Below are positions 8,491-18,820 of a stretch of 64,000 nt of DNA, piece by piece. Under the pieces are notes generated by a model that made no database searches, was not told where the DNA came from, and was given only the letters and a program-made list of their open reading frames with translations. The stretch spans positions 2,084,501 through 2,148,500 of the forward strand of contig NZ_CP009122.1 in assembly GCF_000803645.1 (NCBI RefSeq), in the 5' to 3' direction. Made by a program: the position numbers and the translations under genes. How positions within the stretch are numbered: the stretch's first letter is position 1; the number at the start of each line of letters is the position of its first letter. The DNA comes from Sphingopyxis fribergensis (lineage in GTDB: Bacteria > Pseudomonadota > Alphaproteobacteria > Sphingomonadales > Sphingomonadaceae).

Positions 8491-11400
8491 CGCATGGGCT
8501 CGCTTTCTGGAGGCTGAACGGGAGTGATCTTGGCTTTTTCGGCTTCTTCCTGCGCGCGCATCAACGCGGGCAGATTCTGTTCGATGAGCAGCGAGGGGTC
8601 GTAAAACCCCTTCGCCGAGGTGAGCAACTGGCGGAACGGCGCCGTTATCTTCACATTGAAGACCAAAGGCAGTTTCGCGACCTGGTTCGTCAGGAAATTG
8701 CGGCTCGCGCCCTCGCCCTGCCCCACGCCGCCAAAGCGGATATCGGTCACCATCTCGCCGTCGAGGTCCCCGTTTAGGATGATTGTCAGGTCGTCATATT
8801 TGAGGCTGCGCAGCGCGCCAAAGGCAAAATTGGCGATCACGCCCAGATTGCGGTTCGACAATTCGCCGACATAGGCGAGCGTGCCGCCGCCGCCGCGCGA
8901 ATCGATGCGGCCGTCGACGATGCGCCCGCCCATGCCGTCGAACTCGACCGGCAACGTCCCATCGAACACCCCCGTCGCATTGATATTGTCGAAACCAAAG
9001 CTTTGCAGGAATACGGCGGCGTCGACCCCGACGATATCGAACGACAGTCGCCGCGCGTTTTCCGCGCTGAAATCGAGCGTCGTCGGATGCAGCAGCAGCT
9101 TGCCACCGCCAAAAGGCCAGCTCCCGCCCTCGACCCGCACCCGATTGTCGCCGAGCAGCCGATATTCGATCTCGCCGTCGAGCACCGGGATGCCGGGGTT
9201 GATGTCCTTGACCTTGGCAATTTGTCCGGGCGCCGTCCGAAGGCCGATCAAATCGTCGAAGCTGATCGTCGTCGTCAGCCCCGTCACCGGGCCAAACGCC
9301 GCCGCGAGGCTGGTATCGGCGGTCGCGAAAGTACCGCGGCTGGTGACGCCATCGGCGGTCCAGTCGATCCGTCCATCGCCGACCACCGATCCGTGAACAT
9401 TGGCCACGACGCCAAGCGCGAGGCTGGTGAGTTGATCGGGCTGGAATGCGTCGTTGAAGCGCAGCTCATTGACGGTCAGGTCTGCCGAACCACTGCTATC
9501 GGCGATCCGATGGCGGATCACCGTGTCGAGGATTTTCGTCCCCGTCTTCTGCTCGTTGAACCCCGCTTTCGCCTCGATGATCCCGTTCGCAAAGCGCAGA
9601 GTCGCGTCGCGACTGACCAGCGGGAAGAAACGCGGATCGGGCGCGGCGTCGGTGAGCAGCAGCCCGCCGTCAAGCGTCAGCGCGCCACCCGCGAAGCGCC
9701 ATTGCCCCGCAATCTCGTTCATATTGAGCGGCACGGCGCCGATCTTGCCGCTCGCGCCGCTGATGTCGCCCACCATACCCTGCGGCGTTGCCTGTCCGCT
9801 CAGGCTTTGCGCGCTAAAGTGCGTCACGCTTTCGCCTTCGCCCAGCCGGATATCGGCGAGCGCAAGCGACCAGCGCATCGCGGCCAGGTCAATGTTCGCC
9901 GGCCCGCTTTTCAGGCTGAACGGCGAGCTGCCGCTCATCCCGCGCAGCGCGATGCCCGGAATACCGACAAAACCGCGCACGCCTTGCGGCCCCGCGCTCA
10001 GCAGCGGCGCGCCGGGACGGCTGCACAGATCGACCGCACTTCGTCCGAGCCGGAAGCCGCCAACCTCGATGCGGTCCGCCGCGACGCGGCTGCACCCGCC
10101 GTCGAGCGCGAGCGCGCCCGTCGGGGCCAGATAGCCGTTTAGCGGCGCCGCCAATCGTTCGATGCGCCCGCCCGCGAGCGGCCCCGACAGCGTCGCCGCC
10201 GTGGCGAATCGCATCAACCCGCCCGCGCCGCCCGAAAAGCGCACCGGTGTCAGCGCGAGCCGTGCACCGCCGGCGTTATAAGGATCGAGGCTCGCAAGCC
10301 CCGTCACCCTGCCATCCGCGTTGCGATCGAGGCTCAGCGTTCCCGAGGGCAGGTCGCCGCCCGCGATGCTCCAGCGCCCTGTTGCGATCACCGCCGGCTC
10401 GTCGGCGCCATAGAGATAGCCGATGCGGCTTTCGGCGCTGCCGATGAAGCGCGCCCCGCTCGCGCTCGTCAATTCGGGGGCGATCAGGTCTACGCGCGCC
10501 GTCGCCCCCTCACCCGCCATCGCAAAGCCCGCGCTCCCACTCGCGTCGGCGAGCACCCGGCTCAGTGCACCGACGGCTTTCGCCGCCAGCGGGCCGACCG
10601 GCGTTCCCGCCATCCCGCCCGCGCTTTCGGCCAGCGAGCGGCGCAAATCGGCACTACCGCTCGCGCGGGCAAAACTAATCTGCCCGTCAAATTTCGGAGC
10701 GGCGCTGCCGACGTTGCCCTTGGCTTCGAGGTTCACGGTCTCGGCCGCGAAACCCACGCCGCGCAGCCGCGCCATGTCGGCGTCCATGTCGAGCCTGGTC
10801 AGGACCGATGTTCCATCGAAGCGTGCGCGCAGGCCCATGCGATCGGCCTCGACCGGCCCTGCGACCAGCCGCGCGATGCTCGCGTCGGCTTTACCCTTCC
10901 AGCTCTGCAAATCCTCGGACAGCGAAAGGTCGAGCGCGACTTCCGGCGCAGCCGCGCTGACGCTGCCGTCGGCGCAGCGCAGCGACCCGCCGCGCAAAGG
11001 GCCGACAAGTTGCGGCCGGACATCGCGAACCAGCACATTGCCGTAGAAACTGATATCGTGGCCGCTGCACCCGCCCGCGGCAATGCGCGGCGCGACCAGC
11101 GCCAGCTTTCCGCTGAAATCGCGACGCAGATTGCCCCCGCCATTCAGCGCCGCGCCAATATTACCCCAGGGTGTTTCAACGCGGGCCCGCGCATCGCGCA
11201 AGGCGACCGACAGATCGGGCAAAGCAAACGGATCCTTGCTTTCCGGATCGCGGAACTTGTCGAGCGAACCGAACGACAGGCGGCCGTCGACAAAGCGCCC
11301 ATAGAGGCGAACGCCCTCGGCATTGATCCCCGAAACATAAGGGCCGCGCCAGCCATAGCCGAGCAGCACCTCGACGCGCTTTGCAGTGAGGTCCGGACGC

Positions 11401-11645
11401 TTCGGATCGCCGATGACGATGTCGGACAATTGCTCGCTGCGAAAGCCGATCCGGTCGATCGTATAGCGCGCCGGAACATCGCGGCTCTCCAACTGGTCGC
11501 GGATGAACTCGTCGGCAATCGGCTCGCGCGCGATCCATACACCGGCGACAAGGATGATCACCGCGCCAGCGGTCAGCCAGCGCTTCTTGAACAACAAAGT
11601 GCGATATTTGAATCGCGACTTCGCATCGTCCCTCGCCTCATTCAT
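8487..11645 (-). CDS. ydbH: YdbH family AsmA-like intermembrane lipid transport protein
   Basis: This 1052-residue protein is anchored by one N-terminal membrane helix (about 24-40, TAGAVIILVAGVWIA). A very long beta-rich periplasmic part follows. Such proteins fold into a hydrophobic groove that spans the periplasm and carries phospholipids between membranes. The C-terminal region (DGRIDSRGGGGTLAYVG and DLTIILNGDLDGEMVTDI) is the conserved YdbH domain. It heads the ydbH-ynbE-ydbL operon, and that gene order supports the call. TamB and YhdP are the related systems in enterobacteria. Confidence 0.9.
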   Translation of the reverse strand: MNEARDDAKSRFKYRTLLFKKRWLTAGAVIILVAGVWIAREPIADEFIRDQLESRDVPARYTIDRIGFRSEQLSDIVIGDPKRPDLTAKRVEVLLGYGWRGPYVSGINAEGVRLYGRFVDGRLSFGSLDKFRDPESKDPFALPDLSVALRDARARVETPWGNIGAALNGGGNLRRDFSGKLALVAPRIAAGGCSGHDISFYGNVLVRDVRPQLVGPLRGGSLRCADGSVSAAAPEVALDLSLSEDLQSWKGKADASIARLVAGPVEADRMGLRARFDGTSVLTRLDMDADMARLRGVGFAAETVNLEAKGNVGSAAPKFDGQISFARASGSADLRRSLAESAGGMAGTPVGPLAAKAVGALSRVLADASGSAGFAMAGEGATARVDLIAPELTSASGARFIGSAESRIGYLYGADEPAVIATGRWSIAGGDLPSGTLSLDRNADGRVTGLASLDPYNAGGARLALTPVRFSGGAGGLMRFATAATLSGPLAGGRIERLAAPLNGYLAPTGALALDGGCSRVAADRIEVGGFRLGRSAVDLCSRPGAPLLSAGPQGVRGFVGIPGIALRGMSGSSPFSLKSGPANIDLAAMRWSLALADIRLGEGESVTHFSAQSLSGQATPQGMVGDISGASGKIGAVPLNMNEIAGQWRFAGGALTLDGGLLLTDAAPDPRFFPLVSRDATLRFANGIIEAKAGFNEQKTGTKILDTVIRHRIADSSGSADLTVNELRFNDAFQPDQLTSLALGVVANVHGSVVGDGRIDWTADGVTSRGTFATADTSLAAAFGPVTGLTTTISFDDLIGLRTAPGQIAKVKDINPGIPVLDGEIEYRLLGDNRVRVEGGSWPFGGGKLLLHPTTLDFSAENARRLSFDIVGVDAAVFLQSFGFDNINATGVFDGTLPVEFDGMGGRIVDGRIDSRGGGGTLAYVGELSNRNLGVIANFAFGALRSLKYDDLTIILNGDLDGEMVTDIRFGGVGQGEGASRNFLTNQVAKLPLVFNVKITAPFRQLLTSAKGFYDPSLLIEQNLPALMRAQEEAEKAKITPVQPPESEPMR

Positions 11646-11814
11646 GGTAGTTGGCCGATGACGTCATGACGGCAAATTCTCGTCCCTCGACCCGAACCCT
11701 GTTCAGGGCACAAACGCCGGAAATCCCGTTTCGATGCAGGAGATTGATCCGGTTCGCCATCATCCTTTTCCTATGACCGTTGAGTGCGCGTCACAAGGAG
11801 GTTATTGCCGCGTC

Positions 11815-12498
11815 ATGGGGGACAGGGATACGCCGGATCATCTTGGGCATCGCGCACGGCTGCGCGCCCGCCTGCTCGACGACGCCGAGGGCCTCGCCGA
11901 TTATGAGCTGGTCGAATATCTGCTGACCCTCGCGATTCCCCGCCGCGATACCAAGCCGCTCGCGAAGGCGCTGCTGCGCGAATTCGGTTCGCTGGCGCAG
12001 CTTGTCAGCGCCGACCCAGAATCGCTGCGACGGGTCGACGGCCTTGGCGATACCGGCATCGCCGCGCTGAAAATCGTCCAGGCCACCAGTCTTCGCCTGC
12101 TCAAGGGCGAGTTTCGCGACAAGCCCCTGCTCTCCAGCTGGGACGCGCTGCTCGACTGGCTGCGCGCCGACATGGGGCCGATCGACATCGAACGAGTCCG
12201 CGTCCTCTATCTCAACTCGCGCAATATGCTGATTCGCGACGAACTCGCGAGCGAAGGTTCGATCGACCAGTCGGCGATCTATGTCCGCGAAGTGATCAAG
12301 CGCGCGCTTGAACTCGGTGCTTCGGCGATCATCCTCGTCCACAACCACCCCAGCGGCAGCCCCGAACCGAGCCGGCAGGATGTTGCGATCACCCGCGACA
12401 TCGCCGACGCCGCGGCCAAGCTGGGAATCCAACTCCACGACCATATCATCATCGGCGGCAGCGATTATCGGAGTTTTCGCGCGATGGGCCTTCTCTGA
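11815..12498 (+). CDS. radC: RadC family JAB-domain protein
   Basis: The protein has 227 residues from the ATG at 11815, which follows AAGGAGG at 11795-11801. An upstream in-frame start at 11734 is less likely. The N-terminus carries a helix-hairpin-helix region (RVDGLGDTGIAALK). The C-terminal MPN/JAB domain has the metalloprotease-like motif HNHPSGSPEPSRQD. RadC was first linked to DNA repair, but its biochemical role is unclear. It is divergent from ydbH, with about 170 bases between the two starts. Confidence 0.93.
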   Translation: MGDRDTPDHLGHRARLRARLLDDAEGLADYELVEYLLTLAIPRRDTKPLAKALLREFGSLAQLVSADPESLRRVDGLGDTGIAALKIVQATSLRLLKGEFRDKPLLSSWDALLDWLRADMGPIDIERVRVLYLNSRNMLIRDELASEGSIDQSAIYVREVIKRALELGASAIILVHNHPSGSPEPSRQDVAITRDIADAAAKLGIQLHDHIIIGGSDYRSFRAMGLL

Positions 12499-12610
12499 CG
12501 GTCGCCAGTTTGACTTCCGAACGACAGTCCGACATCGTGCCGCTCATGCAGATTCGGCGCAGCCTTCTCCGCTTCCGTCATGACGGGGGACAACTTCTCG
12601 CGGGCATTTA

Positions 12611-12647
12611 GCCCCGGGTTCCGGCGCGATTGCCCCGAACCCGGGGC
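12611..12647. repeat. GC-rich hairpin after radC
   Basis: GCCCCGGGTTC (12611-12621) and GAACCCGGGGC (12637-12647) are perfect 11-base arms with a 15-base loop. There is no T run, so this is either a REP-like hairpin or a transcript-end stabiliser. Confidence 0.6.
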
Positions 12648-12710
12648 ACCTTCCGTTCAGACATTGCCGCGCGTGGCGAAAAGCTGCGCGCCAGCCGGAA
12701 AGTCCGCGCC

Positions 12711-13118
12711 ATGACCAAGACAAAAAGCGGGGCCGCGATGCCCCATATCCGCATGATCGACAGCGAGGCCGATGTGCTGACCGAACTGACGCTGCAACAG
12801 CAACGCGATTCGATCCATTTCTATGAATTGCTGCTCGATGAAATCGATCGCGCCTCGATTTGCGGCCGCACCGATATTCCGCCCGACGTCGTTACGATGG
12901 GATCACGCGTCACGTTCGTCGACGAAAAGACTGGCGCCGAGCGGACGGTGCGCCTCGTCTATCCCGCCGAGGCCGACATTTCCGCCGGGCGGATGTCGAT
13001 CCTGACCCCGGTCGGCGCCGGACTGATCGGCCTCAGCGTCGGTCAGACGATCACCTGGCCCGATCGGGGCGGTGTCGAACATCGATTGAGGATCGTCGCG
13101 GTGAAGCAACCGAATTAG
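12711..13118 (+). CDS. rnk: Rnk-type regulator of nucleoside diphosphate kinase (GreA/GreB C-terminal fold)
   Basis: The protein has 135 residues from ATG 12711. A short N-terminal helical part (ELTLQQQRDSIHFYELLLDEIDR) is followed by the FKBP-like GreA/B C-terminal domain. The motifs are MGSRVTFVDEKTG, VRLVYPAEAD and ILTPVGAGLIGLSVGQ, ending in WP. Rnk binds RNA polymerase in the secondary channel but lacks the long coiled coil needed for transcript cleavage. An in-frame start at 12630 would add an arginine-rich leader and is not favoured. Confidence 0.88.
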   Translation: MTKTKSGAAMPHIRMIDSEADVLTELTLQQQRDSIHFYELLLDEIDRASICGRTDIPPDVVTMGSRVTFVDEKTGAERTVRLVYPAEADISAGRMSILTPVGAGLIGLSVGQTITWPDRGGVEHRLRIVAVKQPN

Positions 13119-13135
13119 CCTGCCCTCAAGGCGAT

Positions 13136-13163
13136 GCAGCCGCCGGATCGCTCCGACGGCTGC
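13136..13163. terminator. Hairpin between convergent rnk and EF-hand genes
   Basis: GCAGCCG (13136-13142) pairs with CGGCTGC (13157-13163), and inside them CGGA pairs with TCCG. The hairpin lies between two convergent stop codons. No T run follows on either strand, so terminator activity is only suggested by position. Confidence 0.4.
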
Positions 13164-13186
13164 ACCACCCCGCGCGGGTTTGCTGT

Positions 13187-13642
13187 TTAGGCGCCGCGCG
13201 ACAGGAAACCGGTCAATTCGGTCTTGTTCACCGCGCCCGACTTGTCGCCATCGGCCGAAGCGAACGCCTGTCCGATCCAGGTCTTGACCTCGGCCGATTC
13301 GACGTCGGTACTGGGGTCGGTTGCTGCACGCAGCTTCTTCATCCATGCGCCGAACTCGGCTTCGTTGAGGTCGCCATTCTTGTCGCCGTCATAGGTCGGA
13401 AATTCCTGCTCGACGATCTGGGCGATCTGCGTCGGGCTAGCGGCCGCCGCACCCGACGGTGCGGGCTGGCTTGACGCCGGCGGCGTGGTAGACGCGTCGG
13501 GCGTCGGCGCCGGGTTGGCCGAATCGGGTGCCGGAGCCGGAGCGGGTTCCGTCATCGCCGGATCCGACGCGGGTGGCGTGGTCTGCGCGAGGGCGGGAAA
13601 GCTGACGGCGGCGGCGCCGATCAAAAGCATCTGTTTCAACAT
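13187..13642 (-). CDS. Secreted EF-hand calcium-binding protein
   Basis: This 151-residue protein has a signal peptide ending at ALAQ (residue 20), then a proline/alanine/serine linker of about 50 residues and two EF-hand loops. DGDKNGDLNEAE and DGDKSGAVNKTE both have the acidic ligands at the expected positions. It is probably a periplasmic or exported calcium-binding protein of unknown function. Translation starts at ATG 13642, seven bases after AGGAG. The leader matches the next upstream gene, which suggests a duplication. Confidence 0.88.
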   Translation of the reverse strand: MLKQMLLIGAAAVSFPALAQTTPPASDPAMTEPAPAPAPDSANPAPTPDASTTPPASSQPAPSGAAAASPTQIAQIVEQEFPTYDGDKNGDLNEAEFGAWMKKLRAATDPSTDVESAEVKTWIGQAFASADGDKSGAVNKTELTGFLSRGA

Positions 13643-13665
13643 GATTTCTCTCCTGTCAGTTAGGA

Positions 13666-13956
13666 TTACTGCGGTTCCGATTCGGGATTTTCCTCGGGAA
13701 CCGGTGCCGGCTGGTCGGCCGGCGGGGTCGGCTCGGCCGCCGGCGGCGTATCGCTCGGGGTAGCGTCCTCGGTCGGTGACGTTTCATCCATCGGCTTCTT
13801 GTCGTCGGTCGGCTGGCTGTCCGGCGCGGGCGCCGTCGTATCTGTCGGCGCCGGCTGCGACGTCGTGGGAGCCGACTCTTCAGCCGGGGCAGTCGTCTGG
13901 GCCAGAGCGGGGAAACTGATCGCCGCGGCGCCGATCAAAAGCACTTGTTTCAACAC
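13666..13956 (-). CDS. Secreted proline/threonine-rich low-complexity protein
   Basis: A signal peptide (LKQVLLIGAAAISFPALAQ) is followed by about 75 residues rich in P, T, A, D and E with no folded domain. The signal peptide and the bases before it closely match the EF-hand gene just downstream, so the two share an ancestor and this one lacks the EF-hand domain. The GTG at 13956 is chosen because AGGAG lies seven bases before it, as in the paralogue. The ATG two codons earlier is almost on top of that site. Confidence 0.65.
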   Translation of the reverse strand: MLKQVLLIGAAAISFPALAQTTAPAEESAPTTSQPAPTDTTAPAPDSQPTDDKKPMDETSPTEDATPSDTPPAAEPTPPADQPAPVPEENPESEPQ

Positions 13957-14154
13957 AATCATTCTCCTGTAACGGCGACATTTGGGCTGTTGCGACCCGT
14001 CGCCTTTCTGATGGGGCATGAGAGCAACCCGCGGTCTTTCCGCAAAGTTGCGCTTGCTCCAAGTTTGGCTAAACGCCCCGTCCCTGCTAGGGGGCGGCCC
14101 GTCGCGGTTCCGCAGGGATTCCGCGATAGAGCGCCCTAAAAGGAAGGAAATTCA

Positions 14155-15471
14155 ATGGTTCCGCGTTACGCACGGCCGGAAATGACCGCGATCTGGTCGG
14201 CCGAGAATCGGTTTCGCATCTGGTTCGAGATCGAAGCGCACGCGACCGATGCCCTTGCCGAACTGGGCACCGTGCCGAAATCGGCTGCCAAGGCGCTGTG
14301 GGACTGGTGGGCCACGAACCCGGCCATCGACGTCGCCGCGATCGATGCGATCGAGGCAGTCACCAAGCATGACGTCATCGCCTTCCTCACATGGGTTGCC
14401 GAAAATGTCGGCGACGAAGCGCGCTTCATGCATCAGGGCATGACCAGCTCCGACGTGCTCGACACCTGCCTCGCGGTCCAACTCGCCCAAGCGGCCGACA
14501 TATTGCTCGCCGACCTCGATGCCCTGCTCGAAGCGATCAAGCGCCGCGCCTATGAACATAAGCTCACGCCGACGATCGGCCGCAGCCACGGCATCCACGC
14601 CGAACCTGTGACCTTCGGGCTCAAGCTCGCCGAAGCCTATGCCGAATTCTCGCGCTGCAAGCTCCGTCTGCAGGCCGCGCGCGCCGAAATCGCGACCTGC
14701 GCCATCTCGGGCGCCGTCGGCACCTTCGCCAATATCGATCCGCGCGTCGAGGCGCATGTCGCGGCCAAGCTCGGCCTCGCGATCGAACCCGTCTCGACGC
14801 AGGTCATCCCGCGCGACCGCCACGCAATGTTCTTCGCCGTGCTCGGCGTCATCGCCTCGTCGATCGAGCGCCTGTCGGTCGAGGTTCGCCACCTTCAGCG
14901 CACCGAAGTGCTTGAGGCCGAGGAATATTTCTCGCCGGGGCAAAAGGGCTCGTCGGCAATGCCGCACAAGCGCAACCCGATCCTGACCGAAAATCTCACT
15001 GGCCTTGCGCGCGTCGTGCGCAGCGCGGTGACGCCCGCAATGGAAAATGTCGCGCTGTGGCACGAACGCGATATCAGCCACTCGTCGGTCGAACGTTTTA
15101 TCGGCCCCGATGCGACGATCACGCTCGACTTCGCGCTCGGACGCCTGACCGGCGTCGTCGACAAGTTGCTGGTCTATCCCGAACGGATGCAGAAGAATCT
15201 CGACCGGATGGGCGGCCTCGTCCATTCGCAGCGCGTGCTGCTCGCGCTGACGCAGGCGGGCGCAAGCCGCGAGGAAAGCTATGTGCTCGTTCAGCGCAAC
15301 GCGATGAAGGTGTGGGAATCGGACGGACAGCTCTCGCTGCTCGAACTGCTCAAGGGCGACGCCGACGTGACCGCGAAGCTGTCGGCCGACGAACTGACCG
15401 CATTGTTCGATCTCGGCTATCATCTGAAGCATGTCGACACGATCTTCGACCGGGTGTTCGGGGCGGCATAG
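14155..15471 (+). CDS. purB: Adenylosuccinate lyase
   Basis: This 438-residue fumarase/aspartase superfamily enzyme cleaves SAICAR and adenylosuccinate, releasing fumarate in purine synthesis. The signature loop GSSAMPHKRNP near residues 263-273 and the TSSD motif near residues 99-102 (QGMTSSDVLDT) are present. Length and start are normal, with AAGGAAGG a few bases before ATG 14155. The downstream lapA-like gene follows after 66 bases. Confidence 0.97.
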   Translation: MVPRYARPEMTAIWSAENRFRIWFEIEAHATDALAELGTVPKSAAKALWDWWATNPAIDVAAIDAIEAVTKHDVIAFLTWVAENVGDEARFMHQGMTSSDVLDTCLAVQLAQAADILLADLDALLEAIKRRAYEHKLTPTIGRSHGIHAEPVTFGLKLAEAYAEFSRCKLRLQAARAEIATCAISGAVGTFANIDPRVEAHVAAKLGLAIEPVSTQVIPRDRHAMFFAVLGVIASSIERLSVEVRHLQRTEVLEAEEYFSPGQKGSSAMPHKRNPILTENLTGLARVVRSAVTPAMENVALWHERDISHSSVERFIGPDATITLDFALGRLTGVVDKLLVYPERMQKNLDRMGGLVHSQRVLLALTQAGASREESYVLVQRNAMKVWESDGQLSLLELLKGDADVTAKLSADELTALFDLGYHLKHVDTIFDRVFGAA

Positions 15472-15537
15472 TCCCGGACTGGAATCGTGCGGCAATCTGT
15501 CATAGGGTCAGGTCCGACCGACAGAGGAGCAAGACGA

Positions 15538-15879
15538 GTGGGAATCCTGCGAACGATCATCTGGGTTTTGCTGACCGCCGTGCTGGTCATCTTTGCGATG
15601 GCGAACTGGCGGGTCGTAACGGTCACCATCTGGCCGGGCTGGGAGGCGGAAACCAAGCTCCCCGTCGTGATCCTCGCCGCATTTCTGATCGGCAGCGTGC
15701 CGATGTGGATCGCGCTGCGCACGACGCGCTGGTCGATGAAGCGCCGCCTCGATGCCAGCGAACGGCAGGCGGCCGACCTGCGTGCGCTCGCCAATCGCCC
15801 CGTCGAGGTGACTCCCACGGCACCCGTCAACGACATTCCCCCCGCCCCAACCGATCTCTTCGCCACGGACAAGCCATGA
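15538..15879 (+). CDS. LapA-domain (DUF1049) small membrane protein
   Basis: The GTG at 15538 is preceded at eight bases by GAGGAG and gives 113 residues. Two transmembrane helices (IIWVLLTAVLVIFAMANW and VVILAAFLIGSVPMWIAL) flank a short loop with the WRVVTVTIWP pattern of LapA/DUF1049 proteins. A cytoplasmic tail follows. In E. coli the related LapA works with LapB in control of lipopolysaccharide synthesis, but no lapB follows here, so only the family is claimed. It overlaps pyrF by four bases (ATGA). Confidence 0.8.
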   Translation: MGILRTIIWVLLTAVLVIFAMANWRVVTVTIWPGWEAETKLPVVILAAFLIGSVPMWIALRTTRWSMKRRLDASERQAADLRALANRPVEVTPTAPVNDIPPAPTDLFATDKP

Positions 15880-16550
15880 CCTCGCCGCTTTATCTCGCCA
15901 TCGACACGACGCACCTCGACGCCGCGCTGACGCTCGCGCAGAAGGTGCGGCGCCATGTCGGCGGGCTGAAGCTCGGTCTCGAATTCTTCTGCGCCAACGG
16001 CCACCACGGTGTGCATGAAATGGCGAAGCTCGGGCTGCCGATCTTCCTCGACCTCAAACTGCACGACATTCCCAATACCGTCGCGAAAGCCATTCAGGCA
16101 CTCCGCCCCCTCGAGCCCGCGATCCTGACCGTCCACGCCGTGGGCGGCCGCGCGATGCTCGAAGAGGCGAAGGCGGCGGCGGGCACGGGTACAAAGGTCG
16201 TCGCGGTGACCGTGCTGACCAGCCTCGACGCCCCCGATCTCGAAGACATCGGCGTCGGCGGCAGCCCGCACGACCAGGTCGTCCGCCTCGCCGCGCTCGC
16301 ACGCGAATCGGGGCTCGACGGGATCGTCTGCTCGGGGCAGGAAGTGAAGGCGGCGCGCAAGGCCTGGCCGGGCGGCCATTTCGTCGTCCCCGGCGTCCGC
16401 CCCGCGAACGGCAAGATCGGCGACCAGAAACGCGTCGTCACGCCGGCGCAGGCAATGGCCGACGGCGCCTCGATCCTCGTCGTCGGCCGCCCGATCAGCC
16501 AGTCCCCCGATCCCGACCTCGCCGCGCGCGAGATCGAAGCGACGCTTTAA
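15876..16550 (+). CDS. pyrF: Orotidine 5'-phosphate decarboxylase
   Basis: This 224-residue TIM-barrel enzyme converts OMP to UMP. The catalytic motif DLKLHDIPNT is present near residues 49-58, and the phosphate-binding end VVPGVRPANG and VVGRPIS are intact. The gene starts inside the stop of the lapA-like gene, so translation is coupled. A longer frame begins at 15057 but overlaps purB and is not the gene. Confidence 0.96.
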   Translation: MTSPLYLAIDTTHLDAALTLAQKVRRHVGGLKLGLEFFCANGHHGVHEMAKLGLPIFLDLKLHDIPNTVAKAIQALRPLEPAILTVHAVGGRAMLEEAKAAAGTGTKVVAVTVLTSLDAPDLEDIGVGGSPHDQVVRLAALARESGLDGIVCSGQEVKAARKAWPGGHFVVPGVRPANGKIGDQKRVVTPAQAMADGASILVVGRPISQSPDPDLAAREIEATL

Positions 16551-16562
16551 CCAACACATCTG

Positions 16563-16636
16563 TCATCCCGGCGAAGGCCGGGATCTCGACGTGCCGACAT
16601 GACGCTCCGTGGAGATTCCGGCCTTCGCCGGGATGA
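16563..16636. repeat. REP-like inverted repeat 1
   Basis: The 19-base arm TCATCCCGGCGAAGGCCGG (16563-16581) has its exact reverse complement at 16618-16636, with 36 bases between. It sits between pyrF and trpF. The TCAT...ATGA border is shared with the repeats at 20481 and at the integration site near 59941. Confidence 0.85.
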
Positions 16637-16648
16637 CGACAGGATAAA

Positions 16649-17287
16649 ATGAACATGCCCCCACTCGTCAAAATCTGTGGTCTCACCACCCCCCAGGCCG
16701 TCGACGACGCGATCCGCCTCGGCGCCACGCACATCGGCCTCGTCCATTACGAACCGAGCCAGCGCCACGTCGACCTCAAAACTGCGGCCGAACTGCGCAA
16801 ACGCGCCGGATCGCGCGTGAAGGTCGCGCTGCTCCTCGTCAACGCGTCGCAACAGCTGACGGGCGATGCGCTCGGTACGGTGCGTCCCGACATCGTGCAA
16901 TTTCACGGCAGCGAGACCCCTGAGTGGCTGGCGGTCGTAAAGCGCCTCGTTCCCGCCGAAATCTGGAAAGCTGTGGGGATCAAGGATGCTGGCACGCTGG
17001 AGCGGATGCAGAAATATCGCGGCATCGCCGACCGCATCCTGTTCGACGCGCCGGCGGCCGCGCTCCCCGGCGGCACCGGCACGCGCTTCGACTGGTCGCT
17101 GCTCAAGAACCATCGCCACAGCATGGATTGGGGCATCGCGGGCGGGCTGACCCCCGATAATGTGGCGCAGGCCATCGCCGAAACAGGCGCCCCGCTCGTC
17201 GATGTCTCGTCGGGCGTCGAAAGCGCGCCGGGCGTCAAGGATGTGGACAAGGTCGCCGCTTTCCTTAAAGCGGTCGCCGCATGTTGA
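16649..17287 (+). CDS. trpF: Phosphoribosylanthranilate isomerase
   Basis: This 212-residue TIM-barrel enzyme catalyses the Amadori rearrangement in tryptophan synthesis. The start VKICGLT carries the catalytic cysteine, and the later IAGGLTPDNV and DVSSGVESAPGVKD motifs bind phosphate. It is followed by trpB in the same direction. A REP-like repeat separates it from pyrF. Confidence 0.96.
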   Translation: MNMPPLVKICGLTTPQAVDDAIRLGATHIGLVHYEPSQRHVDLKTAAELRKRAGSRVKVALLLVNASQQLTGDALGTVRPDIVQFHGSETPEWLAVVKRLVPAEIWKAVGIKDAGTLERMQKYRGIADRILFDAPAAALPGGTGTRFDWSLLKNHRHSMDWGIAGGLTPDNVAQAIAETGAPLVDVSSGVESAPGVKDVDKVAAFLKAVAAC

Positions 17288-17372
17288 CGCGGCTCATCTT
17301 TGTTGCGGCTATCGGCAAACGATGGCGCTGATCGCTTGAGACTATCTCGAAGCGTGTGCCCCACTTTTGCCG

Positions 17373-18595
<1,223 letters not shown>

Positions 18596-18599
<4 letters not shown>

Positions 18600-18820
18600 G
18601 TCATTGCTGCGAAATGCTGCGCTCGAATGTCGAGAGCGTTTGCGACCAACATGCAGATCGCAAAGACTGCCCGGATGCCATCGTCGATTTCAACGACGCA
18701 TCCGGCTTTTATGGCCTGTTCGTTCGCGATGGCGAGAACGCCAGCGCCGGATCCGCGATCATCATTTCCTATTGTCCATGGTGCGGCACAAAGCTGCCGA
18801 AAGGGTTGGATGACCTATGA
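18596..18820 (+). CDS. DUF6980-like small cysteine-rich protein inserted between trpB and trpA
   Basis: This 74-residue protein starts with GTG overlapping the trpB stop and ends by overlapping the trpA start (ATGA), so it is fully embedded in the trp string. It has an N-terminal HCCEM, then C-x-H and C-P motifs, and a C-terminal CPWCGTKLP zinc-knuckle-like pair, a pattern I associate with DUF6980. No catalytic motif is seen. Metal binding is likely. A role in tryptophan synthesis is only suggested by position. Confidence 0.72.

Noticed and set aside
15057..15875. Longer forward frame upstream of pyrF
   Set aside because: It lies inside purB in another frame and is only open because of high GC; pyrF starts at 15876 by its motif and the coupled ATGA.
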